Shown here piece after piece: positions 22,380 through 33,696 of a DNA stretch of 64,000 bases (the first letter of the stretch is position 1; every line of letters begins with the position of its first letter). The stretch is taken from NCBI GenBank assembly GCA_907163375.1, contig CAJQUW010005328.1, forward strand, positions 62,001 through 126,000, given 5' to 3'. The position numbers and the translations under genes were made by a program. The notes under the pieces are model-generated. The model saw only the letters and a program-made list of their open reading frames with translations, was not told the DNA's origin and ran no database searches. This stretch comes from Prostheceraeus crozeri. Its lineage: Eukaryota > Platyhelminthes > Polycladida > Euryleptidae.

Positions 22380-24862
22380 GAAGAAATCGCTTGTGATATC
22401 GACCCTGACATTTACGATTTTGACGATTAGAAAGCAGCTGTCCTGACATCCTTGAAAGGTAATCGATTCCAACTGATTGAGGAGGCGCTTTCCTCTTCGC
22501 AGCTTGAAAATCGTCGCCCAGCTCATCGACATAAAGAAGAGATTCGCTGATGTTGGCCTCAAGGCGGACGACGCTGTCATCAAATCCCGCTTACTCTCCG
22601 CACAGCTCTCGTCGCTCACACAGACTCGGACATTGAAACTTTTGCGAAGATGGCCGACAGCATGCTGACCGGCACCGCACCGGAACTTTTCGCGGTTAAC
22701 GCGATGCGTCAGCGTGCACAACCACCACCTTCGGCATCATACGCTAATAACTTTCCTCGTCGGCTTTTTCGTCCGAACCAGCGCTCTATGTGTGTAACGC
22801 ACTTATTTAGTAAGGTAGTCAGGCACACACCTGTCGCGCTTGGTGTGAACGGTCAAAGAAGGACACTCCGGTTATGCGGTAAAGACAACGAACGCCGATT
22901 CAGTCGAGGTCATCATCACCGCCTTCATCAAACTAATAGACCAAAAAAAGGCCTGTACTCTCGCCCTTCCCCTAGACACTTTGTCCATCATTCTCTCCTT
23001 CCTGAACGACAGTGGTGCAGAACGCTCTTTGATACAGCTGAAGTACGTACCGCGCACGCTCATTACCGCTTGCGACACGACTTTAATCGCAGTCAATGAT
23101 AAACTGATTGCTATATACAGCCAACTTTGTCATTCCCAGCTTACGTCGTGTTTCACCGTCAACTTCGTGGTCGCTGATAGCATCGCCATCATTGGACTTG
23201 TACCCCTGCCGATTTCATTACTGCAACTCGTCTACAAATTGACATGAATTCTCGTAAACTCAACGATCCGCTCACTCACCGCCATGCCGACTTGTACCCC
23301 TGCCGTGCTGCACCGATCCGCATCTGTGTCATCGAAACACGAGGTAACGATCTCGCAGGCTTCCCAACCGCCGCATTACGCTTGCATGCACACAGTGGAT
23401 GTCTCAATGACATCACCGGTTGTCCTGTGCATTGCAAGCCCACAATTCCTTCTCCAGTAAAATTAGAGGTAGCCAAATCCGAATTCGACAAACTGTTAAA
23501 ACTGGGCATCATCCAGTCCTTGGTAGTGGTCCTTGAAGCCGAATGGTACCTGGCGACCTTGTGGCAATTCCCGCTCCCTACATTCAATCACGAAGCCCGA
23601 TCACTATGTGATTCTCAAAATCGAAACTTCATCATCTCCACAATGCAACGGTTTTCTCTAAAATCGACTTTGTCAGGCATACTACTTTATCCCTGTCGCA
23701 AACAAAGACATCGAAAAGACAGCTATCTGCACCTCTTCGGGTTATTCAAATTTCTTCGAATGCCATTTGGGTTGAAAAACGCCGGTAGCACCTTCCAGCG
23801 TTACCTTGACTCTATTGCTTTTCGTTGTAACGTATGTCGACGTTATGGTTTTCAGCGAAACATCTGAATTGCATCACTAGCATCTGCGAACACTGTTGTC
23901 CAGACTCTGATCATAACCTCCGCATTCACCCAACAAAATACGCCTTCTCCCAAAACTCAATCGAATTCCTTGGCTTTCGTGTTAGCACAGCTGGTATCCG
24001 GCCATTACCAGCCCGCGTTGAAACTCTGCGCGCATTGCCATCTCCTCCTGATGCTAAAGACTTACGTCGATACATTGGCATGTATAATTTTTACTAACGT
24101 TGCATCCCTCATTTCGCCGATCTTGTCGCTCCTCTCCGAGAGTTTCCCTGGTCAAGGGTACATACAGATGCATTGGAGTGATTGAAAACCGCTGTAGCCG
24201 GCTGCTGACATTTCCATCCGCTGAAGCTGACATGACTGCCGACGCTAGAGCTCACAGAATCGGCGCTTGTTTGCATCAGATAGTCAACGGCCCTTCTCAG
24301 ACTTCGTCATTCTTCTCTCGTAAATTATCTGCAAACGAGTGTCGCTACAGCACATTTGACAGAGATTTATTGGCTATTTTCGCCTCCATTAAAAAGTGGA
24401 AAGAATTTCTATAAGGTCATCAGATGACGGTTTTTACTGACCATCGTCGGTGCTTTCAATAACACCAAACCACGCTCCTCTGATCGTCAACAAAGGCAAT
24501 TTTCAATTGTCACAGAACACGTCAATGAAATAATCTACATAGCTGGAAAACATGGTCGCAGACACATCTTCCAGACTTCGCATCTCCAGTGAATCAGAGT
24601 CAATCATAGCTGCCGCTGATCAGCCTGTCTATTGACCTACCTGGTATAGCCGCTTGTCAAGTCCGAACGGACTTCAACCGGGAACCTTACAAAGCATTCC
24701 CTATAGGGTCTCAACATCTCTACTGTGAGATCTCTCAGCCTAGTCCCAGGCCTTACGTACCAGTGGATCTATGATGTCGCATTTTTCACTCTCTTCACAA
24801 CTTGTCCCGCGCAGGACTCAAAGCGATATTTCGGCTCGTACACTTGTACGCTCGTTTCAATA
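22380..24862 (+). mobile_element. Gypsy LTR retrotransposon gag-pol remnant
   Basis: Order follows Gypsy. A gag-like stretch with LTSLKGNRFQLIEEAL comes first (about 22447-22495). An aspartic protease follows with FLNDSGAERSLI (about 22995). The RT region has PVHCKPTIPSPVKLEVAKSE (about 23429), GLFKFLRMPFGLKNA (about 23740) and FLGFRVSTAGIRPLPARVE (about 23965). RNase H traces include ACLHQIVNG and RYSTFDRDLLAIF (about 24345). The integrase N-terminal region reads RPYVPVDL and HNLSRAGLKAI (about 24750-24820). Stops and shifts break every domain. It ends abruptly near 24862, and no LTR pair was identified. It is inactive. Confidence 0.75.
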
Positions 24863-25212
24863 GTACACTACTTATAAATCGATATTCCATGAATGGTCAG
24901 TTTTTGGCATGTCAATTGAATAGTTTACAGGATTACAGTAACTTGATCAAAGAAAAGGAGCTAAAATAATGATATAGATTGACTGGATAAATTTGCTTCA
25001 GATATTAGGCCATACTATATATTCAGTAATATTTTTTAATACGAAAAACAAAGATATTTTGCATTCAAAAACTTCTTTTGGATAAAATTGTTCTAAACAG
25101 CCAAACATCTGAAGCGAAGAAAGTTAGGCATAGTAGTAGTGTAGTGCATATATAATTTCATGAATGGAAATCAAAAATTATGCAAATCACTAAACATATA
25201 CAAAAATGTAAA
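24863..25212. other. Unassigned region
   Basis: AT-rich sequence between the Gypsy remnant and the next PLE. No coding frame, repeat or motif was recognised. Confidence 0.4.
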
Positions 25213-25251
25213 CTCATCAATGATTTTGATAGGTTTATTAGCAGCAAACAT

Positions 25252-25279
25252 GTTACAGTAGGCAAGCTACCATCATCAG
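25252..25279 (-). ncRNA. Hammerhead-like core, mutated copy
   Basis: Inverted partner of 26045-26072. CTGATGA and the stem II hairpin are kept, but the GAAAC box reads GTAAC, which should abolish activity. Confidence 0.4.
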
Positions 25280-25528
25280 TGACAACGGTCTATAAACAAG
25301 GATGCAATATATACAGTGATACAAGAAAAATCAATATAGAAAAGCGGCTGTGATTGGCTGCGGTTATTCATTAGGTACTGTGAATGAAGGAATGACTTTA
25401 TGTACAATGATTCAGCAATTTTCGTGTATGGAGTGCGAATGAGAATTTTAAAATTATCTTTATTTGGGATGTGAACATGAAGAGATATTCCGGATGCTGG
25501 TCGACCTTTCACGTGTTCGTTTATCCTA

Positions 25529-25987
25529 GTGAAAATATGGCGACGGGTTTCACAGAAGCTCCCCTATGTTTCAACTCTTCTTTCTCGAATAAAACGTAAT
25601 ATTCGCCACATAAATAGTGCTTTAGAAAATAGTATTTTAAGAATTGCCTTGAACACATACAAAACACAAAACATGATAAGCAATAAAGATAAAATTCCTT
25701 TCAATGAGTTATCTTCCGTAGTGTATAAGTATACTTGTGAGCATTGCAGTCAATGCTACGTCGGTGAAACCCGCCGCCATATTTTCACTAGGATAAACGA
25801 ACACGTGAAAGGTCGACCAGCATCCGAAATATCTCTTCATGTTCACATCCCAAATAAAGATAATTTTAAAATTCTCATTCGCACTCCATACACGAAAATT
25901 GCTGAATCATTGTACATAAAGTCATTCCTTCATTCACAGTACCTAATGAATAACCGCAGCCAATCACAGCCGCTTTTCCTATATTGA
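25529..25987 (+). CDS. PLE GIY-YIG endonuclease, partial
   Basis: Open frame of 152 residues without a good start (the first codon is GTG, inside the inverted arm). It is the C-terminal part of a longer polyprotein. A basic region SRIKRNIRHINSALE precedes VVYKYTCEHCSQCYVGETRR, which gives the Y-X(n)-YVG core of a GIY-YIG nuclease with the paired cysteines seen in PLEs. Then come TRINEHVKGRP and a C-terminal KIAESLYIKS. In PLEs this domain nicks target DNA for retrotransposition. The reverse transcriptase is missing here. Confidence 0.7.
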   Translation: MKIWRRVSQKLPYVSTLLSRIKRNIRHINSALENSILRIALNTYKTQNMISNKDKIPFNELSSVVYKYTCEHCSQCYVGETRRHIFTRINEHVKGRPASEISLHVHIPNKDNFKILIRTPYTKIAESLYIKSFLHSQYLMNNRSQSQPLFLY

Positions 25988-26044
25988 TTTTTCTTGTCTC
26001 ATTCGCACTGTATATATTGCATCCTTGTTTATTGACCGTTGTCA

Positions 26045-26072
26045 CTGATGATGGTAGCTTGCCTACTGAAAC
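26045..26072 (+). ncRNA. Hammerhead-ribozyme-like core in PLE tail
   Basis: CTGATGA, then a 6-bp stem II (TGGTAG with CTACTG, allowing two wobbles) closed by CTTGC, then GAAAC. Just upstream TGAC-CGTT-GTCA could form stem I. A clean cleavage triplet and stem III were not found, so activity is unproven. Confidence 0.5.
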
Positions 26073-26169
26073 ATGTTTGCTGCTAATAAACCTATCAAAA
26101 GCTTACGACTTCTCACTGTCAGATTCATCAAGATTATCATCAACATATTTAACAGAACAACTTTCCTGA

Positions 26170-27430
26170 TTGACTCACTTGAGATCACTCACAAAATCGG
26201 AAAATATAATTGGGGAAAGAACGGTGCCTTGGCAAACACCGGAGTTCAGCAGGTATGATGGCGAAGAAGAACTCATCAATTTCACATGAGCTTTCCTATC
26301 AGATACATAATTCTTTATCCACAATACAAAGCCGAATGGTAGACCAATTTTAACAGTTTCTCGATTAGTATTGCATGACTAACACAATCGAATGATCTCT
26401 TTAAATCAAAAGGCACTTGGACTGATCCGCTGTAATTCACATTATCATAATTGCATGTTAATGAATCCATAATAGCAATAAGAGCTGTCACAGTTGACGA
26501 ATTACTACGGAAGTCATGTTGCTCTTCCAAATCCTTTCTCATTTCTTCCAGCACGATCTTCTCAAGAATTCTAGATGGTATTGAACTAAGTGAAAGTGGA
26601 CGTAATCTGGGCAGTTGGTAATGTGGACGTACTCTGGACTTCATGGTAGATATGTCATCAACGTAAATTCATCCACATTTATAGTCAATTCATCATTTGC
26701 AAAATTAATCACATTTGATTCAAAGCTTGAAGTGCGGTTTTGACAAGACGAAAATTCATTTGCGATATGAGCCATTATGTGTTATAAACCACCATTTTTG
26801 AAATATGAGGCTATTCAGCGCGTGGTTCTTATAGTTTGCGCCCGCATTAGTTGCTAGAAGCTTCCAGATGCCATTTGGTATTTCATTTGAGACACTCAGT
26901 CCAAGCAATTTTAGATTTATGAATTTCTTAATGAACTTTCTCAAAAATGAACATCAAGATATTGCTTGTGACTATGCCCCGGATAACAAGAGATCATAAC
27001 GTTGTCAGCTCTTTCCACAGGCGAGTCATAAATAACATTGTCTGAATTGCAAACATTTGGCAATTGCTTAGAAATTAAAATGTGATCTAGAATATATTAT
27101 TTCCGTGTTGGAGACGTAGCCAGACTGCTACTATCACCTAGGAAACGAAATTGTAGTCATTTTCCATACACAAAAGTCGATCATACATTTCACAAAGATA
27201 ATCAATTACAGTATTCAGTTGTGCGGCATTGTAAGAGGGCGGCACATGAATACATAACACATACATTTTGAATGCTATCAATTTACAAGTGTCATTGATA
27301 TAATGTTTGGGAAAGGATACTGAACACTACCTGGTAATGAAACAATGTCACGCCATATTGTAATACCACGATGAATTACGCTGAATATTATTCAAAAAGG
27401 CCTTTTATGGCGAGCACCCAAAGGAATTCT
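26170..27430 (-). mobile_element. Decayed LINE, endonuclease and RT
   Basis: The minus-strand frame 26315-26644 carries LRPLSLSSIPSRILEKIV, FDLKRSFDCVSHAIL (motif A) and LIEKLLKL. Further 3' on that strand, SGVCQGTVLSPIIFSDF (about 26190-26250) is RT motif B. Upstream, 26690-27430 gives scattered endonuclease-like stretches such as SPVERADNVMISC. Stops interrupt throughout. It is a non-LTR element of the Jockey/CR1 group, clade not resolved, and inactive. Confidence 0.65.
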
Positions 27431-27439
27431 AAATAGATG

Positions 27440-28168
27440 TTAGGTAATACCACCAATCAACAAAATTTGCATTCAAAAATTTCGACAGTGAAGTCCATTT
27501 CCTTGGTACGACTGTTACAAAGGATGACAGTTTGCCACTGTCTATACATTCCGCCAACATCTGCAGTATTCATTTTGTCATCCTATTCAACACAAAGTTC
27601 CTGTCACATATTCTCAAGCTCTACGAATTCGACGCACTTGTTCAGATGACTCAAAAGCAAAACGCTATACAGCCTATCTTCATATGGCTTGGATAAACAG
27701 TATCGGCGTTGTTGGTGCATCCGAAGACACAACACCACCATTTTTCCAGCAAAACTGAAATGAATCTCCAAATGAAAATGTTTTTGAATTTTGCAGAGAT
27801 GAACTTGCATTTAGATGATTCTTCATTACCGCACGTGATAAAAATGCTATCATTCATCGGTGCGTCTGACATCCGTCGTTTGCTTGCACGCTTCCGTCCT
27901 ACTCCTATGCCATCATGCGACCTTTAAATTTCAAACTCAAACTCTACTACATTTTACAGTAGTGACCCACTCCAAAATGTCATAAAACTGAAAACTACTC
28001 ATGTATTACTATTTCATCATACTTCGATAACACTACCGGCTTGTGCACACTGGTACCTCTAACTTTAACGGCTCATGGCTTCGCAGAGAACTGGAACGTA
28101 TGGAAGAACATTATCCGGTGGTTTCCGCAGGAAAAAACACAACAATTCATTGCTGAGCTGCATATCAT
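27440..28168. other. Unassigned region
   Basis: Short frames on both strands (27651-27872 minus, 27709-27927 plus) overlap and lack a convincing motif. No repeat was recognised before the flank repeat begins at 28169. Confidence 0.4.
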
Positions 28169-29390
28169 ATGTCTTAGCGTCTTGATTTTCTACAGTTCAG
28201 GAAGTGTTGATGCTCTCCATGAAGAGTTCATTGATTTCTCTGACTCATGAGCTGTGTTCTCTTCAATGCGTCTCAATGTTTCTCATTATGCGTGATCCCG
28301 GCAGCGTAGCTGCACGAAATGCATCGCACTTTCATCGATAGTGGAGTTTTCGATACTCAGCTGACCATCGAAACGCTTCAGGAGATCTCTTCTCCATATA
28401 ATCAAACAAAATGTTTTACTCATGCGACACTTATGTCTCATATCCCTTCAAGGGTAAAAACAGCTGTTTGATTTAACAATTTCACCTCCGCTTTCTCGAA
28501 AAAATCGATTTCGAATAAGTCCGTTTCTGTTACACTCTCATTGCATCAGCTGAAGTTGAGCACTGATGATCACAATGTAGAATTACTGAAGTATATTGAC
28601 CACCAGATTCAAAAGCAAAATGCGACATGTTCATGATGACGATCAAGAATCTCGACACATTCAAAAGGGTGAATTCGATTACAAAATCACCACAAACTTT
28701 AAATTAACAAAATATATGTGACTTTCTGCAAATTCGGATGAAATCACTCCACAGTAGAGAAGTACAGTCTCTGAAATCGTGTGATTGATCACGATTATCC
28801 GTCAGACTGTCTTCCTTTTCAAAAAAGATGCATTAGAATTGTTCGGATGATTAGCTGCAAAAGAAAGATGCATATCTAAGTCGCAATAGTTGAAATGGAA
28901 TCGCCCGCTCCAATTACTAAAACAAATACATGCACACGTAAAATTGAAAACGAACAAGTTCGGCAACAATCAATAGCCATTTTAATGCAGCCGCATCTGT
29001 TTTCACTACAACACCCAATAATCATCATGTCTATATTCTACACGAACGCGTTGAAGTCCCATCTGAAAGAATTAATTCCATTGAAAGAAAGGGTTTCACA
29101 TATTTCACACATTTAGTCAACGTTGCAACTGATGTTTTGACAGAAACATGAAAGCCACAAATTGAGTTACTGAACATCACAGAAACGGACATGTCCTCCA
29201 ATCGTGAGTCTCACGATGATATTCCAATCGATTACATTTCAAATATAACTTTGAGAGCGACAAGCATTGCTTTACGATTTCCCAATGATCTGCATCTCTA
29301 GACAGATCAATATATCGAAAAATGTCCCCTGGCCTTCAATGAGATGGAAAGACAGCGAATAGAACACCCATAAACGGAAAGAATTGTCAC
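28169..29390. repeat. Zinc-finger cluster flank repeat, copy C
   Basis: Near-identical partner of 17613-18700. The match starts sharply at ATGTCTTAGCG and fades after about 29180 towards the exon. It lies immediately downstream of the ten-repeat exon at 29395-30267. Confidence 0.85.
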
Positions 29391-29394
29391 TTCT

Positions 29395-30267
29395 TCACTG
29401 TTGTGTATCCGCTGATGTTGAGTCATATTTCCTGACTTTGAAAGCAACTTTACACATAAGCGGCTTGTCATCTGTGTGTATCCACTGATGCCTGTACAAA
29501 TTAGAAGAAATAATAAAAGACTTCCCACATGTCTCACAGATGAACGGCTTCTCACCTGTGTGTATTCGCTGATGCCTCTTCAAAGAGCTTGAGTCTGCAA
29601 ACGACTTTACGCATGTCTCGCAAGTAAACGGCCTTTCACCTGTGTGAATCCTCTGATGGCCTACCAAGTGTCTTTTTTGGGTGAATGACTTCCCACATAA
29701 TTTACAAATGTAAGGTCTGTCACCTGTGTGTATGCGCTCATGCCTAACCAAATCAGAGGAATTGATAAACGACTTCCCGCACGACTCACAGAGAAACAGC
29801 CTGTTACTAGTGTGTATCCGCTTATGCCTTGCCAAATAAGAAGAGTAGACAAACGACTTCTCGCATGTCCCACAAGTGAATGACTTTTCACCAGTGTGTA
29901 TCCGCCGATGCCTTTTCAAAGAGCTTGGATCTGCAAACGACTTTCCGCATGTCTCACAAATGAACAGTCTGTCAGCGTTGTGCACTCGTCGATGTGTTGC
30001 CAAATTACTTGAAGATGTAAACGACTTCCCACACGACTCACAAATATACGGTCTGTCACCTGTGTGCATCCGCTGATGGTTTACCAAGTGGCTTTTTTGG
30101 GTAAACGACTTCCCGCACGACTCACAGTTGAAAGGCCTTTCACCGGTGTGTATCCGACGATGCCTTCCCAGAGAACTAGGATCTGCTAATGACTTTCCGC
30201 ACGTCTCACAAATGAACTCTCTGGCTGGACTATTCACTGCTGATACATTGCTCATCTTCATAAGGAC
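29395..30267 (-). CDS. C2H2 zinc-finger protein, terminal exon, nine fingers
   Basis: Nine good C2H2 fingers plus a tenth C-terminal repeat that has lost its zinc ligands (LMCKVAFKVRKYDSTSADTQQ region, about 29397-29460). The leader MSNVSAVNSPARE and first finger (ADPSSLGRH helix) match the paralogues. Linkers vary (HNADRL, HTSNRL, HTDDKP), so some have drifted from TGEKP. The exon start at 30267 is inferred from the TTTCAG acceptor. The degenerate tail is shared with the exon at 37895-38848, whereas the arrays at 2423 and 18805 end differently. It is probably a nuclear DNA-binding regulator. Confidence 0.85.
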   Translation of the reverse strand, partial: VLMKMSNVSAVNSPAREFICETCGKSLADPSSLGRHRRIHTGERPFNCESCGKSFTQKSHLVNHQRMHTGDRPYICESCGKSFTSSSNLATHRRVHNADRLFICETCGKSFADPSSLKRHRRIHTGEKSFTCGTCEKSFVYSSYLARHKRIHTSNRLFLCESCGKSFINSSDLVRHERIHTGDRPYICKLCGKSFTQKRHLVGHQRIHTGERPFTCETCVKSFADSSSLKRHQRIHTGEKPFICETCGKSFIISSNLYRHQWIHTDDKPLMCKVAFKVRKYDSTSADTQQ

Positions 30268-30694
30268 CTGAAACGACAAAGACAAGAACATTATGAACCA
30301 AGAACAAATGATTTCAAATATACATCATTACGATATATTTCAGTTTCAAATTGAACTATAATAAGCTGACTTTCGGATATCAGGTTCCTTCAGACTGTTT
30401 AGTCAACATAATTTCTGCATAAACATGCAAATTCTGGTCTAAAATCTTTCATAATTTGTGTTCTGGTTCCAACAAAAATCCTCTTATTTCTAGATCATGC
30501 TCGTTCGACACATCTTCTTAGACACGTCGCCTATTATTTAATGATAAATGTGCAAACTATTCACCGGAATAATTGCGAATGAACATGTTGAATCAAAGAA
30601 CATAATGAAGGAACAAAAAGTGGTCGTCCAAGATGCAGAGAAGAACTTGACATAGAGAGATCACCAGTGAAAGCATATAATTGATGAAATTGTC
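30268..30694. other. Intron or upstream flank of nine-finger gene
   Basis: Begins with the acceptor tract and is paralogous to 3014-3400 and 20197-20560. No exon was found. Confidence 0.5.
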
Positions 30695-31660
30695 AATGGC
30701 ATGGATCGATTATCGCAAGGCTTTCGATTCAATTCCGCATTCTTGCATCATCAAATGCCTCGCCATGTACAAGTCAACCAAGTCATTCAAAAAGTAAATA
30801 CAGCAGCAATAAAGAAGAAGAAGACGAATTTGACACATAGAAATGAAGATGTTGGGCAAATGAAGATCAAAAGAGGGATTTTCCAGAGGGACCCACTGCA
30901 ACCATTCGTGTTCTGCCTTGCAATGAACCCGCTCAGTGAGCTCCTGCACGGCATATACAAATCATGCAAGCTCGTAAAAGGACAAAATATCAACCTTCTA
31001 CTGTATATGGACAATTCGAAACTATGTGGGAAAACAGAAAGCGACATCAAGTGCCTCCTTATCAACACCGTAAAAGTATACTGCGATGACATCAATGTGA
31101 AATAACAAATCGAAAAATGTACACGACTCATCGACATCCATCGAGGACAAGTCATCAAAACAGAAAGATATCAAACAGAACAATTTCATATAAAAGCTGT
31201 GACTGAAGAAGGATCTGAATATCTTAGAATCTTTCAATATCATACGAATCTTCATAGTGTAGCAAAAACAAGGGTAATCAAAGAATACAAGAAGAGATTG
31301 AAGAAAATCCTGAAAAATTATCCTCAGAATTATTTGCAAAGAACATCATTGAGGCCACAATTGTACATACTGTTCCATATACTAGCAATTAGGTACACTG
31401 GTGGTGTGCTGAAATGGACAGTGCAAGAGCTCAGCGAATGAAACCTAAAAATCCGCAAAATACTGACTATGTACTGAGGATTGCACCCAAAAGCTGACAT
31501 TGACCATCTCTTCATACAGCGGGATCGGAGAGGTATGGGACTGAAAGACCTAAGGGAGGTCGTAGAACAAGAAGTTCGAAACCTTGCACTACTGATAAAG
31601 AAGACGACCCACTGCTGGCGATGGCAAAGTTAAGCTATCTGTACAGGCAACGGATGGAAG
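30695..31660 (+). mobile_element. LINE reverse transcriptase remnant
   Basis: Frame 30701-31105 holds IKRGIFQRDPLQPFVFC (RT motif B region; relatives have GDSLSP), LAMNPLSELL and LLLYMDNSKLCGKTESD (YMDD-like motif C with the second D changed to N). Frame 31199-31441 carries the thumb region ending GGVLKWTVQELSE. A third frame gives PKADIDHLFIQR and RGMGLKDLREVVEQE. It lies in the zinc-finger cluster between copies C and D. The altered catalytic residue and stops show it is dead. Confidence 0.7.
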
Positions 31661-31719
31661 AAGGTGAAACAAGATCGGCACCAAAGATAGAAGGATAAGG
31701 CAATGCATGGTCAGTACGC

Positions 31720-31930
31720 GATACCATTTGTTTATTTGTTCGAATGAAAATCGTGCAAAATGTGTAGTGGAACTACAAAAAATGCAGTTTTCATTTTAAA
31801 AACGTTAGTGCACTATTTCACTGTTGAATAAATTACTTGTGATGAAAAAGAAACTGTTGTATCTCCCAGAAGTGCGATAGTGCGGCAATTGTAATCTTCC
31901 GGAAGATGACATTCTTGGCAGTAAACTTAT
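31720..31930. repeat. Direct repeat flanking a PLE foldback (left)
   Basis: Shares ATTTCACTGTTGAATAA, CTTG(T/C)GATGAAAAAGAAA and GACATTCTTGGCAG with 33195-33310 in the same orientation. The two copies bracket the inverted-repeat PLE remnant at 31933-32906. Confidence 0.6.
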
Positions 31931-31932
31931 CC

Positions 31933-32906
31933 ATTCTGTAACAAAATCTTCAGGTGCTTTTCAATGAAGCTTTTAATTAAATTCAGAGGTAGCCAGAATT
32001 TTCGCGTTACGGCTTTGTCAATGGCAGATAGAGTGAGAAAGTAATTCCAATGCAGAGCGCTGTGAATAGTGATTAATCATTGACCATCAAACAAACAACA
32101 AATGGCATCTTAAAATCTTAAATACAAAGATAACTGGCTACTATTAATCAATGTACCTGAGCAATAGTGGAAAAGATAATAAAACATATAAAGACCAAAA
32201 TCAATTCACAAAGAAAAGCGGCAGGTACATGTCAGTAAGGGTATACAAAATAAACAAAAAAACCCAAAAATTCAAGTCACTACTATTGAATATCCCCGGC
32301 AGCCATTTATCAATAGTTGCTCAGGAACAGGTCTGATGTATAATGCTTCCAGTGTCTTTCTTTTTCCTGCGTTACTGAGACCAGTGTGCAAAATATCCCA
32401 TCTGAAATCAATCTGACCATCATGTTCAGCATCCGCATGCATTACCACATGACTTCCTTTGTTGTTGGGGTTCAGATGTTCTTGAATTCGGAACTTGATC
32501 ATACGGTACGTTCCCCGAAATTTTATTTATCATATTTATTACATGTAATACGGTACACAATTCCTTTAGTTTGACATAAATTGGGACGAGTGGATATTCT
32601 GCAGAATCTGCATGACATGTACTGACACTTTATGACATGTACCTACCCCTTTTTTTCTTTGGGAATTGATTTTAGTCTATATATGTTTTCTTATCTTTTA
32701 CAGTATTACTCAGGTACATTGATTAATAGTAGACAGTTATCTTTGTATTTAAGATTTTAAGATGCTATTTGCTGTTTGTTTGTTTGATGGTCAATGATTG
32801 ATCATTATTCACGGCGCTCTGCCGTAAGGCGAAAATTCTGGCTACCTCTGAATTTTATTAAAAGGTTCATTGAAAAGCACTTGAAGAAGATTTTATTACA
32901 GAATGG
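31933..32906 (-). mobile_element. PLE remnant between inverted copies
   Basis: Arms about 31933-32244 and 32628-32906 are inverted repeats (shared CAGAGGTAGCCAGAATTTTC, ATTGACCATCAAACAAAC, TACTATTAATCAATGTACCT). The single-copy centre encodes on the minus strand (32272-32502) the tail of a PLE endonuclease, with a VVMHADAEHDGQIDF stretch and KRKTLEALYI. This is the same design as 25213-26110. No reverse transcriptase remains. Confidence 0.6.
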
Positions 32907-33194
32907 ATAACACTATCCAGGTGCGTGGAGATTTCTTAATTACATGGCAGTAGACTTGTGTTGTTATTGTAACTGCGATTACAATTCATGTGATTTGAAA
33001 TTGTAATCAATTGCGTTTTCTTATGAGTATGTGTTCTAGCCACGCAATTGACATGTAATTGCAATTACTTCACGGTCAGCTCTGCTCATTAGCAGACAGC
33101 TACAATTGCCGTAGTATTAGTAGTGAAAGTACAAGAAAACACAGTGTTCATCATTAAAAAGAGTGCAAACGACAGCATAAGTATTAATTTTCAA

Positions 33195-33310
33195 TTAGGG
33201 CGCTATTTCACTGTTGAATAATTTACTTGCGATGAAAAAGAAAGTGTTGCATCTCCGATAAGTACGATAGTGTGACAATAGGATGTTGACATTCTTGGCA
33301 GAAAAGTGAC
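33195..33310. repeat. Direct repeat flanking a PLE foldback (right)
   Basis: Partner of 31720-31930. The sequence 33311-33696 that follows shows no gene or repeat I can name. Confidence 0.6.
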
Positions 33311-33696
33311 ATGTAAGTAATTCCAGTAGGGCAATGTCACCAATCGATGGACTTCGAAACAAGGGTGCACGGCATTCAATAAAAGAACGTACAAGACAAT
33401 TATGTGAGCAGATCATTTGGGCTTTAAATAGCGAATTCTTTAATATAAAAAGTGCGTACAAACGTCGAGAAGCTACACTACTGCGCTATCGATGTGGTCG
33501 CTCCATGTCCATATTCAGTTAAAGGTAACTCCTAGAATTTCCAACCTGTCAACTTCACTGACAGTGAGAGTAGAGTGCAGTGGAGTAGAGATGTGTGTAT
33601 TTCAAATAAATGAAAATCGGAAAAGTAAGTAACACTAATACTGTTCATTATATAGACACTCACTAAATGATTGGCAGAACCAAGGAAAAAATGAAT

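Larger units (their letters stand above)
25213..26110 (+). mobile_element. 5'-truncated PLE with inverted terminal copy
   Basis: The 3' part of a PLE (EN domain plus tail, about 25762-26105) is repeated in inverted orientation at 25213-25550. The arms match through the EN coding region and the tail TTTGCTGCTAATAAACCTAT. Only the short stretch 25551-25761 is single-copy. Penelope-like elements are known to carry such inverted pseudo-terminal repeats. Both arms contain a hammerhead-like core. Confidence 0.75.

Noticed and set aside
22335..22721. Minus-strand 128-residue frame in the Gypsy gag region
   Set aside because: It is antisense to the gag frame and shows no independent motif.
27651..27872. 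THAP-like zinc finger (CVFGC...) on the minus strand
   Set aside because: Only a few residues fit. The spacing and the AVPTF-type end are missing.
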